A stretch of 11,118 nt of DNA from Candidatus Bathyarchaeota archaeon (GTDB lineage Archaea > Thermoproteota > Bathyarchaeia > TCS64): NCBI GenBank assembly GCA_020697635.1, contig JAEHCT010000027.1, positions 1 through 11,118 of the forward strand, in the 5' to 3' direction. Below the pieces are notes generated by a model, which saw nothing but the letters and a program-made list of their open reading frames with translations, ran no database searches and had not been told where the DNA came from. How positions within the stretch are numbered: the first letter of the stretch is position 1; every line of letters begins with the position of its first letter. The translations under genes were made by a program, and so were the position numbers. Of the stretch, positions 1-6,219 are shown one piece after another.

Positions 1-4
1 GCAT

Positions 5-2920
5 ATGGTTGACTGGAAAGCCATCGAGGAGAAGTGGCAGAGGCGCTGGGCGGAAGCCGGCGCCTTCGAGACGGACCCCGACCCGGAGAAACCCAAGTTC
101 TACCTGACAGTGGCGTACCCGTACCCTAACAGCCCGCAGCACATAGGGCACGGACGTACGTACACCTTGACGGACGTCCACGCCCGGTGGAAGCGTATGC
201 AGGGGTACAACGTGCTTCTGCCCATGGCGTGGCACTACACGGGCACACCCCTCTTCGCCATGGTGGAGAGGCTCAGAGAGAGAGACCCGGGTATCCTCGA
301 GACGTTCCTCAACCTCTACAACATCCCCGAGGAGAAGCTCCCCGAGCTGGAGGATCCCATCAGCATGGCGGCGTACTTCGCGGAGGAGATCAAGCACGGG
401 ATGCAGCGCATCGGGTACAGCATGGACTGGCGACGCGAGTTCACCACGGTGGACCCCGTCTACAGCAAGTTCATAGAGTGGCAGTTCGAGAAGCTACGGC
501 AGAGAGGCTTCATCACCCAGGGCAGCCACCCCGTGGGCTGGTGCCCCAGCTGCGGCAACCCCGTGGGGCAGCACGACACCGTCGGCGACAAGGAGCCCGA
601 GATAGAGGAGTTCACCGTCGTAAAGTTCAGGAAAGGCGACATGGTCTTCCCCGCGGGCACGCTGCGCCCAGAGACGGTGTTCGGCGTCACCAACATGTGG
701 ATCAACCCCGACGCCACCTACGTCGAGGCGAAAGTAGACGGCGAGACCTGGATCATCAGCACTGAGGCGGCGGACAAGCTGGAGCTGCTGGGGCACAGCG
801 TCGAGAGGGTCAGCGAGTTCCAGGGAAGCAAGTTCATCGGCGTTACCATAACCAACCCGGTGACGGGTGACGAGTTCCCCATGCTACCAGCCAGCTTCGT
901 GGACCCCAAAGCGGTGACCGGCGTCGTCATGTCGGTGCCCGCCCACGCGCCGTTCGACCTGGTGGCGCTGGATCAGCTGAAGCGGGAGGCCAAGAAGAAC
1001 CCTGACGCCTACAGGTTCAAGCCCAGCGACATCAAGGACCTGGAGCCCATCAGCGTCTTAGAGATAGACGGCTACGGCCCCGTGCCCGCCAGGGACGTCG
1101 TGGACCGCATGGGGGTCACCGACCAGGAGGACCCCAAGCTGGAGAAGGCCACCAAAGAGGTCTACAGCGCCGAGTTCCACGGCGGCAGGATGAGAAACAA
1201 CACGGGCCAGTACGCGTCCATGCCTGTGCAGCAGGCCAAGGAGGCGGTTAAGGAAGACATAGTAGCCAAAGGCTTCGCGACCACGATGTACGAGATGCTG
1301 GAGCCCGTCCAGTGCAGGTGCGGCAGCGAGGTCGTGGTCAAGATATTCGAGAACCAGTGGTTCATCAACTACGGCGACCCCGCGTGGAAGAGGCTGGCCC
1401 ACGAGAACATAGACAGCATGACCATCATACCCATCGAGCTTCGCCAGGAGTTCCACAACGTCGTGGACTGGCTAAGGGAGAAGGCGTGCGCCAGGAAGGC
1501 CGGCCTGGGGACGCCGCTGCCGTGGGAGCCAGACTGGATAATAGAGGCGCTGAGCGACTCAGTCATCTACATGGCGTACTACACGGTCATAAAGGGCATC
1601 AACGAGGTGGGGCCAGAGCCTGAGCGGCTCACAGAGGCGTTCTGGGACTACGTTTTCCTGGGCAGAGGCGACGCGGAGAGCGTCGCAGAGACCACGGAGT
1701 TCCCCGCGGAGAAACTTGAGGAGATCCACAACGAGTTCAGCTACTTCTACCCGCCTGACGCCCGCCACAGTGGACGCGACCTCATCAGCAACCACCTCAC
1801 ATACATGGTGTTCTGCCACAACGGCATATGGCCCAGAGAGCTGTGGCCTAAGGGCATCGTCATCAACGGCAGCGTGTTGATGGAAGGCAGCAAGATGAGC
1901 AAGAGTCTCAACAACATCATCCCGCTGATAAACGCCATAGATAGCTTCGGCGCCGACCCGCTGCGCCTGAGTCTCATGATCACGGCGGAGCCCCTGAAGG
2001 ACGCCGACTTCAGCCCCGACCTGGCCAAGAACATGGGGGACAACCTGGAGAGGTTCCACCAGCGCGTCATGAAGATCATAGAGCAGGGCAGGGGCAGCCC
2101 AGACAACCTGCATGACATCGACCGATGGATGCTGAGCAGGCTCCAGAGCTACATAGCCGAGGCCGACGAGGCGTTGAAGGAGCTGAAGGTCCGGAAGACC
2201 ATACACGCCGCCATGTACAACCTGAACCAGGACATGGACTGGTACCAGAAGCGCGTCGCCAGGGAACTAGACAAGACGGAGCGGGCGGACGCTATACGCT
2301 ACGTGGAGTGGCGTGTCCTGGACACGCAGGTCCGGATGATGACGCCGTTCACGCCCCACCTCTGCGAGGAGATCTGGGAGAAGATGGGCGGCGAGGGCTT
2401 CATAGCTTTCGCCGAGTGGCCCAAGGTCGACGAGGCGTACATGAGCCGGGAGAGCGAGGCCCTAGAGGGGATGATACAGACCTGCATGGAGGATGTCCAG
2501 AAGATAATCCGCGTCACCAAGATCAGCCCCGTCAAGATCCACTTCTACACAGCCGACGGCTGGAAGTGGAAGATCTACCTTAAGGCTCTGGAGCTGGCGA
2601 AGAGGGAGCAGCTGGATGTGGGAACCCTCATAAAGGAGGCGTTCAAGGACGCCGAGATGAAGGCCAGGAGTAAAGCCGTACCCGGCTACGCCCGCCAGAT
2701 CGTGGACGACGTCATAAAGCTGCCGGACGGCGAGGTGGAGCTACGGCTGAAGATGAGGCAGCTAAACGAGGTGAACATCCTCATGGACGCGGTTAGCTTC
2801 ATCGAGGGCGAGTACGACTGCGAGGTAGCCGTCTCGGCCGAGAGCGACCCGTGGACGGAGGACCCGGAGAAGCGGGCCCACAGAGCCAAGCCCTACAGGC
2901 CGGCCATCTACGTCCAGTAA
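5..2920 (+). CDS. leuS: Leucyl-tRNA synthetase, archaeal/eukaryotic type
   Basis: Cytoplasmic class I aminoacyl-tRNA synthetase that attaches leucine to tRNA-Leu. The 971 residues are normal for the archaeal family. The ATP-binding HIGH motif is at 46-49 and KMSKS is at 630-634. The inserted editing (CP1) domain shows the threonine-rich TLRPET segment at 219-224 and VPAHAPFD, whose Asp (D318) corresponds to the editing aspartate. Zinc-type cysteines occur as WCPSCG (C180, C183) and CRC (C437, C439). A long C-terminal domain follows, as in archaeal enzymes that recognise the long variable arm of tRNA-Leu. The ATG lies 4 bases from the window edge, so its promoter is not visible. The start MVDWKAIEEKWQ fits the family. 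The stop is followed by an 85-base gap before the next gene. The identification is secure; only the start could be further upstream. Confidence 0.97.
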   Translation: MVDWKAIEEKWQRRWAEAGAFETDPDPEKPKFYLTVAYPYPNSPQHIGHGRTYTLTDVHARWKRMQGYNVLLPMAWHYTGTPLFAMVERLRERDPGILETFLNLYNIPEEKLPELEDPISMAAYFAEEIKHGMQRIGYSMDWRREFTTVDPVYSKFIEWQFEKLRQRGFITQGSHPVGWCPSCGNPVGQHDTVGDKEPEIEEFTVVKFRKGDMVFPAGTLRPETVFGVTNMWINPDATYVEAKVDGETWIISTEAADKLELLGHSVERVSEFQGSKFIGVTITNPVTGDEFPMLPASFVDPKAVTGVVMSVPAHAPFDLVALDQLKREAKKNPDAYRFKPSDIKDLEPISVLEIDGYGPVPARDVVDRMGVTDQEDPKLEKATKEVYSAEFHGGRMRNNTGQYASMPVQQAKEAVKEDIVAKGFATTMYEMLEPVQCRCGSEVVVKIFENQWFINYGDPAWKRLAHENIDSMTIIPIELRQEFHNVVDWLREKACARKAGLGTPLPWEPDWIIEALSDSVIYMAYYTVIKGINEVGPEPERLTEAFWDYVFLGRGDAESVAETTEFPAEKLEEIHNEFSYFYPPDARHSGRDLISNHLTYMVFCHNGIWPRELWPKGIVINGSVLMEGSKMSKSLNNIIPLINAIDSFGADPLRLSLMITAEPLKDADFSPDLAKNMGDNLERFHQRVMKIIEQGRGSPDNLHDIDRWMLSRLQSYIAEADEALKELKVRKTIHAAMYNLNQDMDWYQKRVARELDKTERADAIRYVEWRVLDTQVRMMTPFTPHLCEEIWEKMGGEGFIAFAEWPKVDEAYMSRESEALEGMIQTCMEDVQKIIRVTKISPVKIHFYTADGWKWKIYLKALELAKREQLDVGTLIKEAFKDAEMKARSKAVPGYARQIVDDVIKLPDGEVELRLKMRQLNEVNILMDAVSFIEGEYDCEVAVSAESDPWTEDPEKRAHRAKPYRPAIYVQ

Positions 2921-2924
2921 CCCA

Positions 2925-2943
2925 ATTTCCCTATACTTTCTCC
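2925..2943 (+). terminator. Possible pyrimidine-rich terminator after leuS
   Basis: A T/C-rich tract (ATTTCCCTATACTTTCTC) begins a few bases after the leuS stop, without an obvious hairpin. Archaeal termination often uses T-rich tracts, and a separate promoter for kae1 follows, so termination here is reasonable. The tract is only moderately T-rich, so this is a weak call. Confidence 0.25.
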
Positions 2944-2967
2944 GGACCCAGCTTTACCGCCTTATGT

Positions 2968-2982
2968 GTAAAGGTTTTTATC
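2968..2982 (+). promoter_or_regulatory. BRE/TATA box of the kae1 operon
   Basis: GTAAAG followed by GTTTTTATC resembles an archaeal BRE plus TATA box. Its centre is about 28 bases before the kae1 ATG at 3006. Archaeal transcription usually starts about 25-27 bases downstream of the TATA centre, so the start would fall on or next to the ATG and give a leaderless mRNA. No Shine-Dalgarno sequence precedes this ATG, which agrees. Confidence 0.6.
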
Positions 2983-3005
2983 TGGTTCCTGTTTTCTGGG
3001 ATTGA

Positions 3006-3992
3006 ATGATCGCGCTCGGCGTCGAGTCAACGGCCGACAACCTGGGGATCGGCATAGTATCCAGTGACAAAGAAGTGCTAGCAAACATCCTCGACGTCCA
3101 CGTACCCGAGGAGGGGGGCATCCACCCCCGGGAGGCCGCCAGGCACCACAGCGACGAGATGGGGAACGCCGTCAGACGCGCCCTGGACACTGCGGAGGTT
3201 TCCGTCGACGAGATCGACATAATCGCGTTCGCCCAAGGCCCCGGGCTCGGGCCGTGCCTCAGGACCGGCGCCACCAGCGCCAGGGCCCTGGCCGCCTACA
3301 TGAGGAAACCCCTCGTCGGGGTTAACCACTGCGTCGCCCACGTCGAGGTGGGCCGCATGGCCACAGGGGCGGAGGACCCCCTCACACTCTACGTCTCGGG
3401 AGGAAACACCATCGTCTCGGGCTACGAGTCAGGCCGATACAGGATATTCGGCGAGACACTGGACATAGCCGTGGGTAACTGTCTGGACTCCTTCGCCAGG
3501 GAGGCCGGCCTAGAGTACCCCGGCGGCCCCGACATAGAGCGGAAGGCGGCGGCCGGGGAGAACCTGATACCTCTCCCCTACACGGTCAAGGGGATGGACC
3601 TTAGCTACAGCGGCCTCCTCACCGCGATAACCGCTGAGCTCCACAGCGGGAGACACACCATAGAGGACCTTTGCTACAGTCTTCAGGAGACGGCTTACGC
3701 CATGCTCGGCGAGGTCACCGAGAGGGCGCTGGCCCACACGGGGAAGCCCGAGCTGCTCCTCACGGGCGGCGTCGCAGCCAACAAGAGGCTCGCTGGGATC
3801 GTCAGGGACATAGCGGGGGATCACGGCGCCGAGCCGCACGTCGTCCCCATCAGGCTGGCGGCGGACAACGGCGCCATGATCGCCTGGACGGGGCTCATCG
3901 CTTACCAGGCGGGCCACGTGACGCCCCTCGACGCGAGCCACGTGAACCCGAGCTGGAGAATGGACCAGGTGGAGATACCGTGGAGAGAGTGA
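3006..3992 (+). CDS. kae1: KEOPS subunit Kae1, tRNA threonylcarbamoyltransferase
   Basis: Catalytic subunit of KEOPS. It transfers the threonylcarbamoyl group from threonylcarbamoyl-AMP to A37 of ANN-decoding tRNAs (t6A). The ASKHA-fold signature is complete: GVEST at 5-9, AQGPGLGPCLRTG at 76-88, and the metal-binding pair H108 and H112 in NHCVAH. YVSGGNT is at 129-135, GETLDIAVGN at 149-158, TGGVAANKRL at 253-262, and the third metal ligand D287 in AADNG. The 328 residues match free-standing archaeal Kae1. There is no Bud32 fusion; the kinase is the next gene, whose start lies inside the kae1 3' end. This is the first gene of the kae1-bud32-rdgB operon, behind a TATA box that predicts a leaderless transcript. 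Confidence 0.97.
   Translation: MIALGVESTADNLGIGIVSSDKEVLANILDVHVPEEGGIHPREAARHHSDEMGNAVRRALDTAEVSVDEIDIIAFAQGPGLGPCLRTGATSARALAAYMRKPLVGVNHCVAHVEVGRMATGAEDPLTLYVSGGNTIVSGYESGRYRIFGETLDIAVGNCLDSFAREAGLEYPGGPDIERKAAAGENLIPLPYTVKGMDLSYSGLLTAITAELHSGRHTIEDLCYSLQETAYAMLGEVTERALAHTGKPELLLTGGVAANKRLAGIVRDIAGDHGAEPHVVPIRLAADNGAMIAWTGLIAYQAGHVTPLDASHVNPSWRMDQVEIPWRE
3967..3976 (+). promoter_or_regulatory. Shine-Dalgarno site for bud32, inside kae1
   Basis: AGGTGGAGAT contains GGTG and GGAG elements complementary to the archaeal 16S rRNA tail. It sits 5 bases (counted from GGAG) before a GTG at 3980. This spacing favours GTG 3980 over GTG 3989 as the bud32 start and implies translational coupling to kae1. 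Confidence 0.5.
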
Positions 3993-4612
3993 TAGCCAAG
4001 GGCGCGGAGGCCGACCTCGTCCTACGAGAGTGGAACGGGCTGAAGACGCTGTCCAAGATACGTAATCCCAAGGGCTACAGGCACCCCGAGCTCGACAGCC
4101 GGCTCAGGAGGAGCAGGACGAAGGCCGAGGCGGACATCATACACAGGGCGAAGCTGAGCGGCGTGCCCACGCCGCTGCTGTACCACGTCGACCCGGACGA
4201 CGCGGTCATAGTCATGGAGTACATCGATGGGGCGAAGGTCAGGGACGTCGTAGACAAGTTGACGGACGAGGAGAGGCGGATACTGTTCACACGTATAGGC
4301 TGGTACGCGGGCAGGCTCCACGGGGCGGGCATAATCCACGGCGACCTCACCACGAGCAACATACTAAAGCAGGGAGACAGATTGGTCTTCATCGACTTCG
4401 GGCTGGCGGAGGTGAGCACGGAGGTGGAGAAGCGGGGCGTCGACCTCAACCTCATGAACAGGATGCTCACCAGCACCCACTACAGGCACCAGGAGGAGCT
4501 CCTCGCCGCCTTCGTCGAGGGATACAGGGAGACGCTGGGTGCGGAGGCAGAGGAGGCGCTGACGCGCATGGAAGAGGTGGCCAAGAGGGGAAGATACATT
4601 GAGAAGAACTAG
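3980..4612 (+). CDS. bud32: KEOPS kinase/ATPase Bud32
   Basis: Small atypical protein kinase (RIO/piD261 type) that binds Kae1. Its ATPase activity supports t6A formation by KEOPS. Numbered from GTG 3980 (210 aa): the Bud32 N-terminal GAEADL is at 8-13, and KIRNPKGYRHPELD at 26-39 precedes the RTKAE helix carrying E50. The catalytic loop HGDLTTSN is at 120-127 and the metal motif DFG at 139-141, followed by the Bud32-type KRGVDLN segment. Two GTG starts compete. GTG 3980 gives MERVIAKGAEAD, has a well-spaced Shine-Dalgarno site and overlaps kae1 by 13 bases. GTG 3989 gives MIAKGAEAD with a 4-base GTGA overlap. Both keep the whole kinase. An open frame extends further back into kae1 but encodes nothing kinase-like. 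The 3' end overlaps rdgB. Confidence 0.93.
   Translation: MERVIAKGAEADLVLREWNGLKTLSKIRNPKGYRHPELDSRLRRSRTKAEADIIHRAKLSGVPTPLLYHVDPDDAVIVMEYIDGAKVRDVVDKLTDEERRILFTRIGWYAGRLHGAGIIHGDLTTSNILKQGDRLVFIDFGLAEVSTEVEKRGVDLNLMNRMLTSTHYRHQEELLAAFVEGYRETLGAEAEEALTRMEEVAKRGRYIEKN
4584..4591 (+). promoter_or_regulatory. Shine-Dalgarno site for rdgB, inside bud32
   Basis: AGAGGGGA lies 8 bases (counted from the G run) before a TTG at 4599 and supports that TTG as the real start of the nucleotide pyrophosphatase. The next in-frame ATG (4620) would remove the first beta strand. Confidence 0.45.
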
Positions 4613-5156
4613 GATATGGATGGGGACCAGCAGCGACCACAAGTACGAGGAGGCGAGGGAGGTGCTCGCCGAGTTCGGCGTCGAGCTGGAGCGCCTCAGC
4701 ATAGACCGCGTAGAGATCCAGGCGGACGACCCCGAGCTGATAGCCGAGTACAGCCTAAAGGTGCTCGACGTGGACATCCCCATACTCATCGAGGACGCGG
4801 GGCTCTACATAGACAAGTACTACGGGTTCCCCGGTCCGTACAGCAGCTACGCGCTGCGCACCATCGACAACGAGGGCATACTCAAGCTCATGGAGGGCGA
4901 GACGGAGAGGGGCGCCAGGTACCTATCGGCTGTGGCGTTCCGGGACGGCGACACGAGCGTCACCTTCACCGGGGAGGTGGGGGGCCGCATAGCGGAGGAG
5001 ATGAGGGGCACCAACGGCTTCGGCTACGACCCCATATTCATGCCGGAGGAGGGCGACGGTAGAACCTTCGGCGAGATGAGCGCCGTGGAGAAGGCGAGGA
5101 TCAGCCACAGGGCCCGCGCCTTCAGGAAGCTGGGCGAGTGGCTTGAAGCAGACTAG
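4599..5156 (+). CDS. rdgB: Non-canonical purine NTP pyrophosphatase (XTP/dITP diphosphatase, RdgB/HAM1 family)
   Basis: House-cleaning enzyme that hydrolyses dITP, ITP and XTP to monophosphates and keeps deaminated purines out of DNA and RNA. At 185 aa it is normal for the family. Visible motifs: TSSDHKYEEA at 10-19 (phosphate-binding start), IEDAGL with E65 and D66, FPGPYSSY at 77-84, GTNGFGYDPIF at 137-147, and EKARISHRARAFRKL at 164-178. TTG 4599 is chosen because it has a Shine-Dalgarno match and supplies the first strand RIWMGT; ATG 4620 would lose it. It overlaps bud32 by 14 bases and is the last gene of the operon. The conserved Asn of the usual (S/T)NxxK-type motif appears as Ser here, while Lys is kept. 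The stop lies 3 bases from the stop of the convergent CBS gene. Confidence 0.93.
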   Translation: MRRTRIWMGTSSDHKYEEAREVLAEFGVELERLSIDRVEIQADDPELIAEYSLKVLDVDIPILIEDAGLYIDKYYGFPGPYSSYALRTIDNEGILKLMEGETERGARYLSAVAFRDGDTSVTFTGEVGGRIAEEMRGTNGFGYDPIFMPEEGDGRTFGEMSAVEKARISHRARAFRKLGEWLEAD

Positions 5157-5159
5157 CCT

Positions 5160-6122
5160 CTACTCGGCCAGAGGCGGGGACTGGAACGGATCCACATAAT
5201 TCATCCTGTCCAGGAGGTACTTCGTGGCGTCGGCTATCTTGAATGGGCGAGAGTTGTTGCCCGTTCTAACGTAGAAGGATTGCTTGCCTTTCTCCTGGAG
5301 GAAAGCCGGGTCCCTGCTGGGCAGGACGTGCACGCGGCAAAGCTCCTTGCCGTACATGGCGTGGAAGCTAAACTTGATCTTGCCCATGAAGACGTCACCG
5401 ATCTTGTTGCTTATCTGGTTAACCATGTGGTTCTCGAAACCGTCCCGGTTCTTCTTGGGGAGGGTCATGTAGTCCGTCTCGAGCCCCACCACCCAGTTGT
5501 CATCCGAGACGCCTATGAGGAGGTCCCCGCCGTCGGCGTTAAGGAAAGCGCATACGGTCTTGAGGCAGTTGTACTCCAGGTCCTGGTCGACGCAGCCCCT
5601 GACGTTGTTGTAGCGGAGGCTGGCCTTGAACTCGAGGCGCTGCCCCTCGTCCATGTTGATCAGCTGCTCCACGGCCAGAGCCTCCTGCTCGTGGCTCTTA
5701 GTCGCCATGTACTCCTTCATGATCTCGGGCTGGTAGTTGGCCACGTCGGTGAGGCTGAGGATGCCGATCACCCTGTCTTGGCCGATGGAGTCCACGACGG
5801 GAAGCTTCTTGATCCTGTTCTGGAGCATGATGCAGCCCGCTTCGAGAAGCGGGGTCTCGGGGGGCACGGAGATGAGGGCGCTGGTCATGACTTCCGCCAC
5901 GGTTACGAGCGGTGGGTCCCTGCCGCTGGCCACCACCCTCGTGAGGACGTCCCTCTCCGTGATTATTCCGAGTATGCCGTCCTCGGACTGGACTATGAGG
6001 CTGCTTATTCCGAAGCGGGTCATGACCCTCGCGGCGGTCTTAACGGTCTCCGAGGGGTCTATCGTCACCACCTCGCTGGTCATGACGTCATGAACGGCTA
6101 GAGAAATAGCTAGGCTGCTCAT
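5160..6122 (-). CDS. Two CBS domains fused to a Schlafen AlbA_2 domain
   Basis: A 320-residue cytosolic fusion protein. Residues about 10-65 and 75-130 are a tandem CBS (Bateman) pair, with VMTSEVVTIDPSETV and ITERDVL in the first and VMTSALISVPPETPL, KKLPVVD and GILSLTDV in the second. Such pairs bind adenine nucleotides, SAM or related ligands in other proteins. A linker of about 20 residues leads to an AlbA_2 (Schlafen-type, formerly AAA_4) domain at about 155-300. It has EGQRLEFKASLR (E159, E164, K166), KTVCAFLNADGG, LLIGVSDD and the C-terminal FYVRTGNNSRPF. AlbA_2 is linked to nucleic-acid binding and, in animal Schlafens, to RNA cleavage. No helix-turn-helix or membrane segment is seen. 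The ATG is 97 bases after the upstream MmgE/PrpD gene and has its own TATA-like box. A ligand-controlled nucleic-acid-binding role is inference. Confidence 0.85.
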   Translation of the reverse strand: MSSLAISLAVHDVMTSEVVTIDPSETVKTAARVMTRFGISSLIVQSEDGILGIITERDVLTRVVASGRDPPLVTVAEVMTSALISVPPETPLLEAGCIMLQNRIKKLPVVDSIGQDRVIGILSLTDVANYQPEIMKEYMATKSHEQEALAVEQLINMDEGQRLEFKASLRYNNVRGCVDQDLEYNCLKTVCAFLNADGGDLLIGVSDDNWVVGLETDYMTLPKKNRDGFENHMVNQISNKIGDVFMGKIKFSFHAMYGKELCRVHVLPSRDPAFLQEKGKQSFYVRTGNNSRPFKIADATKYLLDRMNYVDPFQSPPLAE

Positions 6123-6138
6123 ACCGGCTCTACTCTTG

Positions 6139-6152
6139 TTTAAACTATAATT
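6139..6152 (-). promoter_or_regulatory. TATA-like box of the CBS-AlbA_2 gene
   Basis: Read on the minus strand, AATTATAGTTTAAA is the most AT-rich stretch in the gap. Its upstream half is about 27 bases before the ATG at 6122. That position suits a leaderless or nearly leaderless transcript, and no Shine-Dalgarno sequence precedes the ATG. Two overlapping TATA readings are possible. Confidence 0.45.
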
Positions 6153-6182
6153 GACGGTTATGGAACAAAGTCATGGAGTCAT

Positions 6183-6207
6183 AAAAGCCTGATAGCGTTC
6201 TCTATCA
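6183..6207 (-). terminator. Small hairpin plus T-tract after the MmgE/PrpD gene
   Basis: On the minus strand, 12 bases after the MmgE/PrpD stop, TGATAG and CTATCA form a 6-bp stem with a 6-base loop, followed by GGCTTTTAT. The order stem then T-run suits termination of the upstream gene before the CBS gene promoter. The stem is short and AT-rich, so it may be coincidental. Confidence 0.35.
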
Positions 6208-6219
6208 TAGTGAAGGATC

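Noticed and set aside
1559..2206. 215-codon open frame antisense to leuS
   Set aside because: Shadow frame of the conserved leuS core, without recognisable motifs.
3671..3979. Upstream extension of the bud32 reading frame into kae1
   Set aside because: The extension is arginine- and glycine-rich out-of-frame translation of kae1; Bud32 homology begins at GAEADL, just after 3980.
4616..5062. 148-codon frame starting at ATG 4616 inside rdgB
   Set aside because: Arg/Gly/His-rich composition typical of an out-of-frame shadow; the frame of rdgB carries all family motifs.
5280..6101. 273-codon open frame antisense to the CBS-AlbA_2 gene
   Set aside because: Low-complexity His/Val/Leu/Asp-rich shadow of the real gene, common in GC-rich DNA; no domain recognised, whereas the opposite strand has clear CBS and AlbA_2 motifs.
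6123..6219. Possible C/D-box small RNA in the gap between the MmgE/PrpD and CBS genes
   Set aside because: A partial C-box-like ATGATAG occurs on the minus strand, but no convincing C/D and C'/D' set with guide spacing is present.
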